From: Chlorops oryzae | Taxonomy: Eukaryota > Arthropoda > Insecta > Diptera > Chloropidae | Reading direction: 5' to 3' | DNA: 64,000 nucleotides | NCBI GenBank assembly: GCA_020466095.1 | Contig: CM035807.1 | Span: forward strand, 112,532,286-112,596,285 | Shown here: piece after piece, positions 1 through 25,713 of the stretch | Position numbering within the stretch: the first letter of the stretch is position 1 | Layout of the letters: every line of letters begins with the position of its first letter | Made by a program: the position numbers and the translations under genes | Notes under the pieces: generated by a model | The model's input: the letters and a program-made list of their open reading frames with translations, nothing else | Databases searched by the model: none | Told to the model about the DNA's origin: nothing

Positions 1-240
1 ATGAAATTTTGAATTTAAGCGTGTTTGTAAGCCTAAGATTAGAATTAAGAAAATTTGGAAAATTGGGCGTGGCAAAGGGGCGGTTTTCATAAAGAAATTG
101 AACAAAAGTCGGCATATGGGGCGCCGCCTAATGGCCTTAAAAATCTCTTAAATATTCTTTCTTAATGGTCCTGTTTTTGGCGCGTTTTAAAAATTATTTA
201 AACATTGTGTTTTCAGGCTCGCCTGACTATAACACCCTTA
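1..240 (+). repeat. 855-bp dispersed repeat, 3' fragment (copy 1)
   Basis: This matches the right-hand part of the full copy at 20816-21670 in the same orientation. Shared marks are the gggcgtggc block, the ggccttaaa block and the terminal palindrome gtcaggctcgcctgac followed by tataacacccttacttgt. It is diverged and cut off by the window edge. It lies in an intron of the PIH1-family gene. No coding capacity is seen. Confidence 0.75.
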
Positions 241-356
241 CTTGTGTTCTATAGATCATGTCACTTTAAAAATTACCCAATGAAATTAATCAGCACTGTG
301 TCGCTTATATAATTGTATTTAATCCTTTAAACATTTTTTTTTTTTTTTGCTTTTAG

Positions 357-595
357 ACTTCGTCAAATGAACTCACTTTGGACATTGGCGAGGATCGCAT
401 TCTACTTGAATCGATGAAGCACGGTTACATTTTTGACAAATTCGTTAATTATCGCCTGAAGCAGGAGCTAGCTAAGGCCATCTTCGATCATTCTAATAAG
501 GTAGTTCAATCGATTTTTTTTTAGTGATTTCTTCTTCTAATTTCTTTCTTTTACAGATGCTGCAAGTGCGTATTCCTGTACACCCGGTGAAATAA
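357..595 (+). CDS. PIH1-family protein, last two coding exons (partial)
   Basis: Two in-frame exons are visible: 357-500 (acceptor ttttag, donor AAG|gtagtt, 48 codons, phase 0) and 557-595 (acceptor ttacag, stop TAA at 593-595). The encoded 60 residues read as a compact beta-rich C-terminal domain, with LTLDIGEDRILLES, then a YIFDKFVNY block, then MLQVRIPV near the end. This layout resembles the CS-like C-terminal domain of PIH1 proteins, which act as HSP90/R2TP co-chaperones. The upstream exons lie outside the window. A polyadenylation signal follows at 673-678. Family assignment is from memory of the domain pattern, so the exact member (PIH1D1-like or another) is uncertain. Confidence 0.6.
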
Positions 596-672
596 GTCCG
601 ACAAGGAGCACAGCTCTTGGGTTGAATGGCTTAAAAAAACTACATTACTTTTAACGGCTTCACATGTGATGA

Positions 673-678
673 AATAAA
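673..678 (+). other. polyadenylation signal AATAAA of the PIH1-family gene
   Basis: AATAAA lies 78 bases after the stop codon at 593-595, a normal position for a short 3' UTR. Confidence 0.55.
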
Positions 679-1209
679 TTTATGTGTTACACTTTTTCAA
701 TTATAATACCTATAAGCTTCAAAAATGAGACTATATTACCAAAAAATGTTCCGAGGACTCGAAGGCTTTCGTTTTTCCCAAAAAAAAAAAGAAAATAATA
801 CACTTTAAAGCACGGCGAAATTCAAGATCCCACCGATGTTTCAAAATTAATTTGCCAATCAGAAAGTATAAAAGTAATATTGGAACTGAAAATCTTCGAA
901 AGAATCTCATCGCACAGGTAAGCGCAGAATTCTATATAAATGGTGTCCAAGCATCAGAATACCATACAAGTCCTTCCTAGGGTCATTATTTGGCCAGTTA
1001 GGGGATGGAACCCAAAATTCAGTTTTAAAAAAAGGTAATAATTATAACATATTATTAAAACATACCAAAAACGAATCCAATATTCTTCGTATTAGGCTGG
1101 TTTAAAAGGTAATTTTGTAAATTTTTCGAATATGCATACTGAACATGCTCGTTCTTGTTCCTACGGCATCTATATTATAGATTGAAGTTCGTGAGGCATT
1201 TTTCTTTAA
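679..1209. other. intergenic, nothing recognised
   Basis: AT-rich sequence with no credible ORF or repeat pair seen inside the window. Confidence 0.5.
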
Positions 1210-1690
1210 TTTAAGCCTAATTTTGTATGGGGACCCCCCTAACGAGGGGAGATAGAGGGTAGGTATGTTTGAAGAAAATGTTTGGGGTAAAAAAATAATG
1301 GGGGTCGGTCATATATATCAGCCCCCTAGGAGGGGTTTGACTGTAGTGACGGCCATTTTGTATGAATTTTTGCTCAAATTAAGGTAGTTTTATATGGGAG
1401 CCCCCTTAAGGGGGGAGATAGAGGTTAAGTATGTTGGGAGAAAATGTTAGGGGGACAAAGTTAATGGGGGTCGGTCATACATTTGACTCCTCTAGGAGCA
1501 CTCTGGGGCTAGTTAGGAAGATGGGGGGAAAAGTTTTTAAAAAATTATTTTTGTATGGGAGCCCCCTTAAGGAGGGGAGATAGGGGGTAGGTTTGTTCAG
1601 AAAAAATGTTCGGAGTAAAAAAAGTTGGCCATACGTTATATATCCGTAGGGGCGCCTTGTGGGGAGTTAAGGGCCGTTTCCTCTCTATTT
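1210..1690 (+). repeat. three tandem units of about 170 bp
   Basis: Three diverged units follow one another (about 1220, 1385 and 1550). Each starts with tttgtatggg, has a cccccttaaggggg-type palindrome, a ggggagatagagggtagg block, an aaaatgtt block, and (in the first two) gggggtcggtcata. The G/C blocks stand out from the AT-rich surroundings. The family is not identified. ORFs here are artefacts of the repeat. Confidence 0.7.
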
Positions 1691-1904
1691 TTGCCAATTT
1701 CCCAAACTTCAATTGAAAACTGCCACGGGTTCCCGTTATCCGATTGCCTCCAAATTTCTCACGTTTCTCCTTCATGTCTAATGGAACACTTCTGGACCCT
1801 GAGACCGATCAGAAACTCGCTACAAAATTTCTCCATAGAGTTAAGAGCAGCCCTAATATCCACACATATGGGCGGGCGTTTCCATTAATATGTCAAACAT
1901 GGAC

Positions 1905-2100
1905 CTGCCTTTTAATAGCTACAAAGTATAGGAGATTGTAGGCGAACTGCCTACCAATAGCTTACAAAGTATACCAGATTGTAAGCAGACCTGCCTACCA
2001 ATAGCTACAAAGTATACAGACGTAAGCGACCTGCCTACCAATTAGCTTACAAAGTATAAGATGTAAGCACCTGCCTACCATAGCTTACATATGGGTGGTA
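1905..2100 (-). repeat. left arm: about 4 degenerate 43-bp units
   Basis: Units read as reverse complements of the right arm, with cctgcctaccaatagctt and acaaagtata in each. Spacing varies through small indels. Confidence 0.75.
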
Positions 2101-2175
2101 AGCGTTCACTCTTAAAAAACGGCACGCTCGAGCAAAAGTATACTAGCTGTATATGAGGTCGTATGCATTAACGCC

Positions 2176-3287
2176 CACAAAAAGTGTGTTTCATCATCGA
2201 AATGTCTTAAGTGTAACTGCCTCTACGATGATCAAACATAGCCTTACAAAGTATACGAGTTTTTGTCAATCGCAGGACCATAAAACTGAAACTCCAAAGT
2301 AAGGTGCTTGACCAAAGAAACAATTGATATACAGCCCTATTCCAAATGAATATTCCCCGGGCATTTTTCCCATAGAAATTTTTCTCCGTTGAAAGAAGAA
2401 ATATAAGAAAGAATGTGATGACATTTCTTCAAAAATGTTCGAGATTCTTGCTCTCTTTGTATTCCTTTCTCCGTTGTGCTTAGAACGGGAGAACTATTTC
2501 AAATCCACAGGGAAAAATTTCCCGGCAATATTTAGAATCGGGCTGAACTTTTTCCTTAATTTGGTGAAACGAAAATTTTATCGGTCAAGCCCGAATTTCA
2601 TATACCTAACGTCCCGACGATATTGACGTACTTTGTTTTGCCGTACGGAAGTTACAAAAAATCTCTATTTGTGGGCGTGGCGGTCAATTTTTTTGCTACA
2701 CTTATCATTCTAATTGGTTAGCAACGTTTCGAATTTTAAGCTTCTAGCCTTTTACTTCAGAGGTCACGAATCATGTCCATTTGTGGGCGTGGCATTGGGC
2801 GGATATCGCTCATTTTCACTTAGGATCATACTCGGGGCCAGTGCGTTCCTTTGTGTATCTTAGAAAGTAGCAAAATGTTTAAAATGGTAGTTTTTATGAA
2901 ATAAACCCGAGTATATTTAAAAAAAAGTAGTTTTTAAGCAATAGAAGAAAAAGAAAAACTAGTAAGGGGGGATTTCTTAAAAAACCTCGAATATTTGTAA
3001 ATTAAGAAGGCTAAAACTTTACGAATGAAATTTTTTATAAAAAATTTGATACTTTTTCGCATTTTCAATCTTTTCGCTTTTAAGAGAAGGCTGATGGTAG
3101 AGCCAATGAGGATTTAAACATTTTGCCAGTCTAAACTCAAACGTCCAATGCGTTAATGTAGCGCAGTGTTTAAATACTACTACACCGGCTTATGTATTCA
3201 TTACAAATCTTGTCACATGTGTATATAGAATCAAGTTAAGTGACCGCTAAGAATAGAATAATTTTGAATTATTAAAAACGTAGGCGA
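2176..3287. other. central part of the foldback-like element
   Basis: No convincing ORF; the longest is 63 codons at 2435-2626 and looks random. It contains two gggcgtggc blocks (about 2671 and 2783) similar to those in the 855-bp dispersed repeat, so it may include an old copy of that family. Confidence 0.4.
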
Positions 3288-3365
3288 TAATGCATACGAG
3301 CTCATATACTATCCTAGTATACTTTTGCTCGACCGTGGCCGATTTTTAAGAGTGAACGCCTACCA

Positions 3366-4012
3366 CCAACACTAAAGTAAGCTATTGTAGGCAGGTCGCT
3401 TACAGTCTTGTATACTTAGTAAGCTATTGGTAGGCAGTTCGCTTACAATCTCGATATACTTTGTAAGCTATTGGTAGGCAGTTCGCTTACAATCTCGTAT
3501 ACTTTGTAAGCTATATGGAGGCAGGTTCGCTTACAATCTCGTATACTTTTAAGCTAGTAATTAGGCAGGTCGCTTACAGTCTCGTATACTTTGTAAGCTA
3601 TTGGTAGGCAGTTGCTTACAGTCTGTATACTTTGTAAGCTATTGTAGGCAGGTTCGCTTACAGTCTCGAATACTTTGTAAACTATTGGTAGGCAGTTCGC
3701 TTACAGATCTCGTATACTTTGTAAGCTATTGGTAGGCAGTTCGCTTACAATCTCGTATACTTTTGTTAAGCTAATATTAGGCAGGTTCGCTTACAGTCTG
3801 TATACTTTGTAAGCTATTTGGTAGGCAGTTGCTTACAATCCGTATACTTTGTAAGCTATTGAAGTAGGCAGTCGCTTACAATCTCGTATACTTTGTAAGC
3901 TATTAGTAGGCAGGTTGCTTACAATCTCGTATACTTTGTAAGCTATTGGTAGGCATGTTTGCTTACAATCCTCGTATACTTTGTAATCTAGTAGATTAAA
4001 GCAGGCTGTTCG
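3366..4012 (+). repeat. right arm: about 14 tandem 43-bp units
   Basis: Each unit carries gtaagctattggtaggca, then ttcgcttacaatctcgtata. Units differ mainly by one-base insertions and deletions, not substitutions, which fits either replication slippage or sequencing indels. Confidence 0.85.
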
Positions 4013-4386
4013 ATTGTTACTTTGTCGAAGCTATTGGTAGACAGGATTAACTTAGCAATTCGTTTTATTTTAGTTATGCTAATTATGTAGGTCGCTTCGA
4101 CATTTCGTGAAATTTAAGCAAAAATTTTATCCGAAATTTTTATTAAAGGAATTAATTAAAGTGCGGACGAATTACTTTTAATTTTTATTCATTCGGATTC
4201 CCGAAAATATTTTGTAAATCTCCAGTGTTGCGGACTATTATCGACTTTTTACTGTCGAAGTAGGCACCGAACAAATTGAATTGTTTTATTTTTCGGACTG
4301 ACAGAAGATTTTTTTAGTGTTTGAATTTTGCGGAGAAAACAATTTTAAATTTTATAAATTTTTAATTAGAAAGCAAAAAAAAATTA

Positions 4387-5191
4387 ATGTTGACGAAGAG
4401 ATTTATTAGATTAAATTTGTTAAGAACGCTTTCGGTGTCGAGAAACATAGCTGAACGCGATATCGTATCAGTCGCTTCATCCCTTGCGCTTCTTCCCGCC
4501 GTCAGCCGGTTTAATGCCGGTTTGACATCTGTCAAAAAATTCCAGAAGCAATTTGCAAGCAGTACTTTGCAGCCATATAATTCTTTAAATCATCGTTCGT
4601 ACTCTTGTATCACCATGGACAAGGAAATGGAAAAGCATTGCATTATGCCGGATGTGATTCCGGTTGCGCCGAAAGAAACTGCTAAAGTGGTTTTCTCCAG
4701 CGGTGTTTCTGCAAATAATGGCAACGAGTTGACACCAACTCAGGTCAAATGTCCGCCGAAAGTAACCTGGAATGCTGATCCGAATAGCTTCTATACGCTT
4801 TGCATGACTGACCCTGACGCACCAAGTCGTGGCGATCCGAAATTTCGTGAATGGCATCACTGGCTAGTTGGTAACATACCAGGCGAAGAGATTTGCCGTG
4901 GAGATGTACTTTCAGAATATATTGGGTCTGGACCACCACCAAATACTGGATTGCATCGTTATGTGTATTTAATCTATAAGCAACCAGGAAAATTGACCTT
5001 CAATGAGAAGCGTTTAAAAAACAATTCCGGTGACTGTCCGAAATAATTTCAAAATTTCCGACTTTGCAAAGAAGTATGGCCTCGGTGACCCAGTAGCCGG
5101 AAATTTCTATCAAGCCGAATATGATGATTATGTGCCAGAGCTCTATAAGAAACTTGGGAGCTTGAAGTCACCAATTCAGCCGATGGGATAA
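4387..5191 (+). CDS. phosphatidylethanolamine-binding protein with N-terminal extension, frameshifted
   Basis: PEBP/RKIP family, phospholipid-binding proteins that act as kinase-pathway or protease modulators in other animals. From the first ATG the frame gives a 76-residue basic, Ser-rich leader ([20 protein letters not shown]), which could target mitochondria, followed by a second ATG at 4615 in good context (caccATGG) that would make the usual cytosolic form. Family motifs are present: [38 protein letters not shown]. The frame stops at 5044-5046, but the missing C-terminus ([20 protein letters not shown] onward) continues one base later to TAA at 5189-5191, so one indel lies near 5035-5042. 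No introns are seen. AATAAA follows near 5241. Resembles the Drosophila CG6180-type protein. Confidence 0.88.
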
Positions 5192-5642
5192 ATTTCATAC
5201 ATACATATATAAATACATTTATGAAGCTTTATTGTTATGCAAAATAAAATTTTGGAATACTAAATTAATCAGAAGGGGTTTTTAGCTTTTCACATCTGAG
5301 AGGATTCTGTTGTTAAGCGAGATACTTTTGAATGGTGACTGTCGGTTTGAGGGCTCGTTTGAAAAGCTCAATCTACAGTCGTAACTTTAATATTCGAATT
5401 TAATAGGAAAATCGCTCGCAGTGGCAAGTTAGGCTTGTTTTTCGAATTATAAAAATTATGTGGTAATAGTGCCTAGTTTGTGCATGTCATTCGTTGTCTA
5501 AATATTATAAACAATGATACATTTTATAAGATTCCTTATTTTATCGTTACACGTAAACGGATCTTTTTTTCATAATGTAAAGAGATACCTTATTATGAAA
5601 GCAGCTACTCCCATTTAAAATTGACCCAAAATCATTTTTTTT
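5192..5642. other. PEBP 3' region, nothing else recognised
   Basis: Contains the probable PEBP polyadenylation signal near 5241; otherwise AT-rich sequence without a supported feature. Confidence 0.5.
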
Positions 5643-5803
5643 GATGAAGTTATGTTAGCTTAAATATTTATAGTTGTGAATGATTTTTAAGACTCTTTAG
5701 CCGGCTTTTGGTCAAAAATAGACCATCCTCGATAAAATTGGATCCCTTATTTAGGAATGTTTATCTTCGATCCATCCATATTGCATTCATCTGGGACATT
5801 CGC
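5643..5803 (-). pseudogene. decayed duplicate of the NIPA gene's last exon and 3' UTR
   Basis: This stretch is a diverged direct copy of 6492-6640: both have gatgaagttatgtta, a gccggcttttggtca/gcgcggttttggtca block, a ggatcc site and ccatccatatt. The second copy is the terminal coding exon of the NIPA gene; here the reading frame is broken by several changes. The 690 bp between the copies (5804-6491) contains no supported feature. Confidence 0.6.
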
Positions 5804-6563
5804 ACAATAATCTTTTGCAAAATATCAACTGAAAAGTGCAAGCTTAACTTGATCACAAAACAACCTCTAACAATTGGCATCTTAGAATTTTTTTTTGAAA
5901 CGCACATTTCAAACTGGCATTTATCACATCAAATTTTTCGAAATTGAACAATGCTACAATATGCATCTAAAAATTTCAATCTAAAATCTATCAATTAGAG
6001 AATTTTAATTTTTAAAGATTATCACAAACTCTTAACTTAATTATCAAATCTAAAATCAATAACTTGACCTTAAAAAATACTTATAAAATCATCCATTAAA
6101 TTTTATCAAACGACATAATTCATCAAATGGCAATTCTACAACTCAAAATTTGCGAAATTCAAAAAGTCACTACTTGACACAAAAGACTCCCATAAAATTG
6201 AAACATTGGGAATTCTTTCAAACAAAAAAACTGCATGCAAATCGGTTCAGCCAGTTGCCGATAAATTTTTTCGAAATCAAAATTTCGCAACTAACTTATT
6301 TATATAGATGTATAACTGTTGAATTTGGAGTCGGTTTTTGTAAAAATTGAACATCGTATTCTACGCTTGAATTCAATGAACAATGTTTGAATATTTCGTT
6401 TTAATCTTAAAATAAACAGAAAACTCTTTTTTCATATTATAGATATGTTTTTAAAACTACATTTTAAAATTGTTGTACCATTAAAGCTCAGTTGATGAAG
6501 TTATGTTATGTCTTAAATATATTATGAGTTGTGATGTTTTTAAACTTTGTAGCGCGGTTTTGG

Positions 6564-7803
6564 TCATGCCACCCGATAAACGTCATTGGATCCATACGAT
6601 AACTTTCGTCCATCCATATTGTCATTCATCAGGACCTGCAAGATAAGGCTGTTGACGGTGAAAAGTATGAACTGAAAAGTGTTAGCCTTACCTGTTGATC
6701 GCATTGTGGAAGTTTTTGTATCTTTGGACGCATTATATTACGAACATCGCTCAACGATAAATTAATATCTTTGAATGCGTTAAGCATAAAAACGGCCGTT
6801 ATAACCACAAGAAATCCGCATATATCGCCAAGTATATCTTCGAATTTCATATGTGTAAACTCTTTGAAAAGAATCGCCGACGCCGCTATGACGAGCGTCG
6901 TAAACATAACATAATAGATTGGCGTAACAATTCCCGTATTGAAAATATCCAAAGCCTTATTCAAATAGTTCATTTGTATGGCTATAAAAGCGACTGAAAT
7001 TACTATTAGAAACCATGGTGTCCAGTGTGAAAATTCATCAATATTTCCCGATATTGTGTCACGTAATGCCAAGCCTAAAGCTTTGCAAGACATTACCGTC
7101 AACGATCCGATTCCCGAGCAAAGATAGATATAAACGACAACATGTGTGTGTCCATAGCGTGGCGCAATGAAGCAAGCAACAAATATACTCGATCCAAATA
7201 TGCATATGACATATAGAATGAAACCAGGATCTTGAACCTTTTCGATAGTACTTGAAGATTTTCGACCTCCTTCTCTTTCGGTGAATGTATAACGATAATT
7301 GTTGAACCGATAATGCATAAGAAACAACCAAGCTTCCCCAGTAGATTGAGTTTTTCATTCAAAAATTTTGATGCCATAACTGCCGATATAATAACGCTCA
7401 ATGCACCTAATGGTGTTACCAATGAAGCCGGCGCGAATGCATATGCAGTAAAGTTAGCAGCCTCGCCAAGACCCACTGAGTATCACAATTTGCAAATTAA
7501 CTTTGAAAAATCAATAAAAAAATGAACTAACTTACTTGTCAAAAGCCCTGCCCACCAAACCCATTCCCGAAGATAACCAAAACCGCCAGCAGAGGCACGT
7601 ACTCCATCTCTACTCAATCGTATCAGTGCCGTCTTCTTGATTATGAAACTAGAGCCGATGAAGAAACATGAGGATATCGCCAAACCAACGCCAATATAGA
7701 AGTCTGTCTTTGCATATAAGTCCGAAAGCGAAGGCGAAGCGGAAGTTGTTTCTGGACTCGTTTGGCCGGGAAGCCCACCAAGTGTAGATGGGTCACTGGA
7801 CAT
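6564..7803 (-). CDS. spict: NIPA-type magnesium transporter (spichthyin-like), one frameshift
   Basis: Three exons: 7803-7536, 7475-6692 and 6635-6564. Junctions keep frame: exon 1 ends in phase 1 (aca a|gtaagt), exon 2 opens with tg ggt ctt, giving [12 protein letters not shown]; exon 2 ends CAACAG|gtaagg and exon 3 adds 23 residues to TGA. NIPA proteins carry about nine membrane helices and move Mg2+; the fly member sits in early endosomes and dampens BMP signalling. Clear family blocks: [76 protein letters not shown]. The frame changes once near 7243-7252, between VENLQVL and KVQDPGF, with no splice signals, so I read it as a one-base indel. The start was chosen at [10 protein letters not shown] because upstream sequence lacks conserved residues. 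Confidence 0.88.
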
Positions 7804-7969
7804 GTTTTTACAGCTTATTCGACTTTCTCGTAGGTTCAATTTTTTACTTCTTGTCCTTATTATCTGTCCAAAAGAAAAAAAAGATAAGAATTTCTTTCGA
7901 AAAAAATTTTTGGAAGGATGACTCACTTTTCTATCGATTTCGCAGCCAATTTTCCGAAGAGGAAAACTG

Positions 7970-8407
7970 ATTATCTGTGAACTTATAAGAATATGTACTG
8001 AATCATAGTGTTTGTTCTTCTGGATTGTTTTTTCTCCCTTTTTGTTTGTGATGAACGAAAGAGAAAAAGATTACGACAAAGCGCTGGCGCAGTAAAATGT
8101 TGATCTTCTGCTATGTGTTTGATACGTCACAACTTTCCAAATTGATTCTAATATTTTGTACAAGAAAACATTTCTTAAAAGATTTATTAATATTATTGGG
8201 CATTCAGTATAATTTATGCAAAAAATGGTATTTATTTTTGCTGAATATGAATATTTTGAGAAACTTGTGGGAATATTGATTAATTCACTGAACAAAGCCA
8301 CAACTAGATTCAACCAAATTTCGGAGTAAAGCTTAATTAAAAACAAAAATGTTTGTTAGAATCACCATAAATCTCGCTTTCATCTAAAGCTTGGTTATTT
8401 GAGTTTT
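7970..8407. other. intergenic, nothing recognised
   Basis: Upstream flank of the NIPA gene. Short ORFs on both strands are AT-rich and unsupported. Confidence 0.5.
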
Positions 8408-8925
8408 AAAGCATTGACAGACATATGGTGTTAAATCTTATAGACTTCAAACTACAATGAAAGAAGTCTATGTTGGGGTGACACACTACAATTGATTGTG
8501 GCATTTCTATTGTGTGACTTCGTTAAAACAGCTGATAATTTAAAATTAAAACACAACAAAAACAATCAAAAAGTTTGGTAGCATTTAGCTCGATTTTTCT
8601 CAAAAGAATCCATGAAAATATCGTTGGTTTGTTATATAAATCCATACGATGGAATTAATTTCATGCATTTCGGATAAAAACTTGAAATTAAAATTTTAAA
8701 CATCTGGTTTCCGATAAATAATCGAATATTTGTTTAATTTAATCAGTGCTGCCATATTCAATCTAAGAAAGTCCACAATAAATCCTCACCTTTCAATGTA
8801 GTGTAAGTTATAAAAAGTCTAGGTTGGCTAAGGTAACTTTTGTAGAAATACCTATTGTGTCACCTAACTTCACACCATCATGGTGTAAAATACCTATGTC
8901 TGTCAGTGCTATTAAAGAGCCTGGG
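8408..8925. repeat. degenerate inverted repeat, possible old MITE
   Basis: The left end has agcattgacagacata and ggggtgacaca; the reverse complement of the right end has agcactgacagacata and aggtgacaca. The middle is unrelated. Ends are too decayed for a target duplication. Confidence 0.4.
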
Positions 8926-8951
8926 GCCTTAGAGCTATTATAGACGGTGCG

Positions 8952-9097
8952 TTTCTTAACGCGCGTTTCGTCTCTCGCGTGTCGAGTTTGTAGAATAGCG
9001 GTGTAGAGATGTAAGCGGGGTAGGCAAAAACGCAAGGGCTAGTCTACCCCGCCGTCCTACTAACTCGACACGCGAGTAAAGAAACGCGCGTTGAAAA
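8952..9097. repeat. GC-rich 146-bp hairpin element
   Basis: The left arm (8952-8988) and right arm (9062-9097) pair over about 36 bases, including aacgcgcgttt and cgcgtgtcgagtt. A second inner pair, gcggggtagg / ctaccccgc, is nested within. Its composition is very different from its neighbours. Probably a short MITE. Confidence 0.65.
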
Positions 9098-9120
9098 ATG
9101 CCTCGTGTATAACAGAACTT

Positions 9121-9253
9121 ATATGCTTGCCACACGTAGATCGAAATTGAGCAAATTTCAGAACAAAATTTTAATTGCCTCAATTTCAAATGTTAAATTT
9201 GTTCTGAAATTTTTGGAAATTGCTCAATTTCGATCTACGTGTGGCAAGCATAT
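9121..9253. repeat. 133-bp near-perfect palindrome
   Basis: Arms of about 50 bases: tatgcttgccacacgtagat and atcgaaattgagcaa on the left are mirrored on the right, with aaatttgttctgaaat closing the stem; the right arm carries a 9-10-base insertion. Loop of about 20 bases. Looks like a solo MITE. Confidence 0.75.
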
Positions 9254-9613
9254 TACTCTGTATTGCGATGCGATAGGCAATTTTGATTTTGATAGAGTAT
9301 TTGTGTTCTTCTTCTATCAAAATCACTGTCATTTGAACAGCGGTGTAGTACGGGGACGGCTTTTGGTGAAATTGGCAGTTGCAGTTTCGTGCAGTACAGA
9401 AACCGATCCAATATTGCAAAATGAAAAAAAAAATTAATTTGTAGGAGGCCATTTACACTCTAATATAATGAAACACACTTTTTAATGGCTAGGGACGCGC
9501 GGGGATAAGATATGAGAGCGTTTTCATCGCTTCTCCCATCCCTTCCCATCGAAAATTTCCTTCATATTCGAACTGCCTAAACGTGTAAATAGCGTACAAC
9601 ATTTTCTGAAATT

Positions 9614-9623
9614 GTGACGTCAC
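9614..9623. promoter_or_regulatory. palindromic CRE-like site GTGACGTCAC
   Basis: A perfect 10-base palindrome containing TGACGTCA, 264 bases before the ATG of the zinc-finger gene. Bound by CREB/ATF bZIP factors in general; function here is inferred only from position. Confidence 0.4.
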
Positions 9624-9887
9624 GATTTGCCCTAAAGAAATCGGTATCTCTCATGTCGTAAGTTTGTATCTACTTTTACTTTTTCACAAATTGTCATTTG
9701 TCATTTTTTCGATTGGATTCATTAAAGACAGTAAATTTAATTATTAACACAGTAGAAAAGAAGATTAAAAAAACGTAAGAATTTCCTTGTTTAGTTTAAA
9801 GATTCCATCAATGTTTTTTCCAGTTGCGGGTATCTTTCCCACAAAAATTGATTTTTCGTCGCCTCCTACGCAACTTCTGCGCAAAAA

Positions 9888-22119
<12,232 letters not shown>

Positions 22120-22180
22120 TGCTCTAGAACATTTAAATCAAACAAATATTCCAATAATGTTACCGCCTAGCTATGAATAC

Positions 22181-22186
22181 AATAAA
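22181..22186 (+). other. polyadenylation signal AATAAA of the zinc-finger gene
   Basis: 62 bases after the stop codon; the AFG2A gene ends convergently at 22270. Confidence 0.5.
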
Positions 22187-22269
22187 ATTGGACATTCGTT
22201 TTACACTCTTCGTAATAGTTAGAAGAAAAAAAAAAAACGATTATTTTTTGAGAAATTTTTTTATATACT

Positions 22270-24904
<2,635 letters not shown>

Positions 24905-25047
24905 CGATCAAAATTAGTGGTAGGTTTCAATCTTACTCCGATACCTTCATGAAATTGTGTTTCGCTATCGACCGATACAGTTTGACGTGCTTTCTTCGGG
25001 GTTTTATTTGCGAAATTAGAATTTTATACCTTTTAGCAATAGTTAAC
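24905..25047 (-). promoter_or_regulatory. probable AFG2A promoter region
   Basis: Short upstream region with ctatcgaccgatac, reminiscent of the DRE (TATCGATA) core of fly housekeeping promoters. More such sites (actatcgattg, gtatcgatta) lie at 25895-25925 beyond the inserted repeat. Inference from motifs only. Confidence 0.3.
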
Positions 25048-25713
25048 AAGTAAGGGTGTTATAGTCAGGCGATCCTGACAGTATTGTATACGACAACAAT
25101 GACTTAAATATAAGCTCAAATTCCAAACTTCATTGAAATATCTCGAAAACCTAATATTAGATAAATTTTTGTGATTTTTGTGACAAACCCTTGCACTGGA
25201 GGTACCCTTAAAAGTCGACCAATCATGTCAATTCTTGTAAAAGGACAGCCGTCTAGTTTTTGGGCCTGTGTGCCGTGGTCGGCCCCTAGAGTAGAAAAAA
25301 GGTCGTATGAAATTGAATCACATAGTGCAGCTTCTGCATGTACTATTCTATCTAAAAACGGCCCTGGTGAAGGATGTAAAGTAAAAAATTATTTCTAAAA
25401 ATTAAATTTCATCAAAATATTTATTTTGAGAAATTCAGGTTTCAGAGCAGTTTCAATGATTTTTTTAATAGACCCTAGTATTTTTTGTTTCAAATCTGGT
25501 TAATTCTCGAACTGTTGATTACTAGTATCCCCGCAAACCCGCTTATCCAAATTTCGTCCAGATAGCTCAACACCTTCGATAAGAAAAACTGCACACGGAC
25601 AGATGGACAGACAGAGGGCAAAATCGAACATTTTGTCTGGTTCATGATGATTGGGTTTTGGTGTTTCACACAACCGCACAAACGCAATAAACCCACAGAG
25701 TGTGTCGGATATA
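25048..25713 (-). repeat. 855-bp dispersed repeat, decayed copy D
   Basis: Begins aacaagtaagggtgttatag with the palindrome damaged (gtcaggcgatcctgac) and ends near cacagagtgtgtcgg. Same orientation as copy A, shortened and diverged. Lies between AFG2A and PICK1. Confidence 0.75.

Larger units (their letters stand above)
1900..4030. mobile_element. foldback-like element with tandem-repeat arms
   Basis: Two arms made of the same roughly 43-bp unit lie in opposite orientation (left about 1905-2100, right about 3366-4012). Inside each arm is an 80-bp non-repetitive inverted segment (2100-2175 and 3288-3364) sharing gttcactcttaaaaa, gagcaaaagtatacta and cgtatgcatta. Long terminal inverted repeats built of short tandem units define foldback (FB) elements in Drosophila. 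The central 1.1 kb holds no recognisable transposase. Outer ends are ragged, so no target duplication could be called. Confidence 0.7.

Noticed and set aside
3366..4012. CRISPR array
   Set aside because: Units are head-to-tail with no spacers, in a eukaryotic genome, and repeated inverted at 1905-2100.
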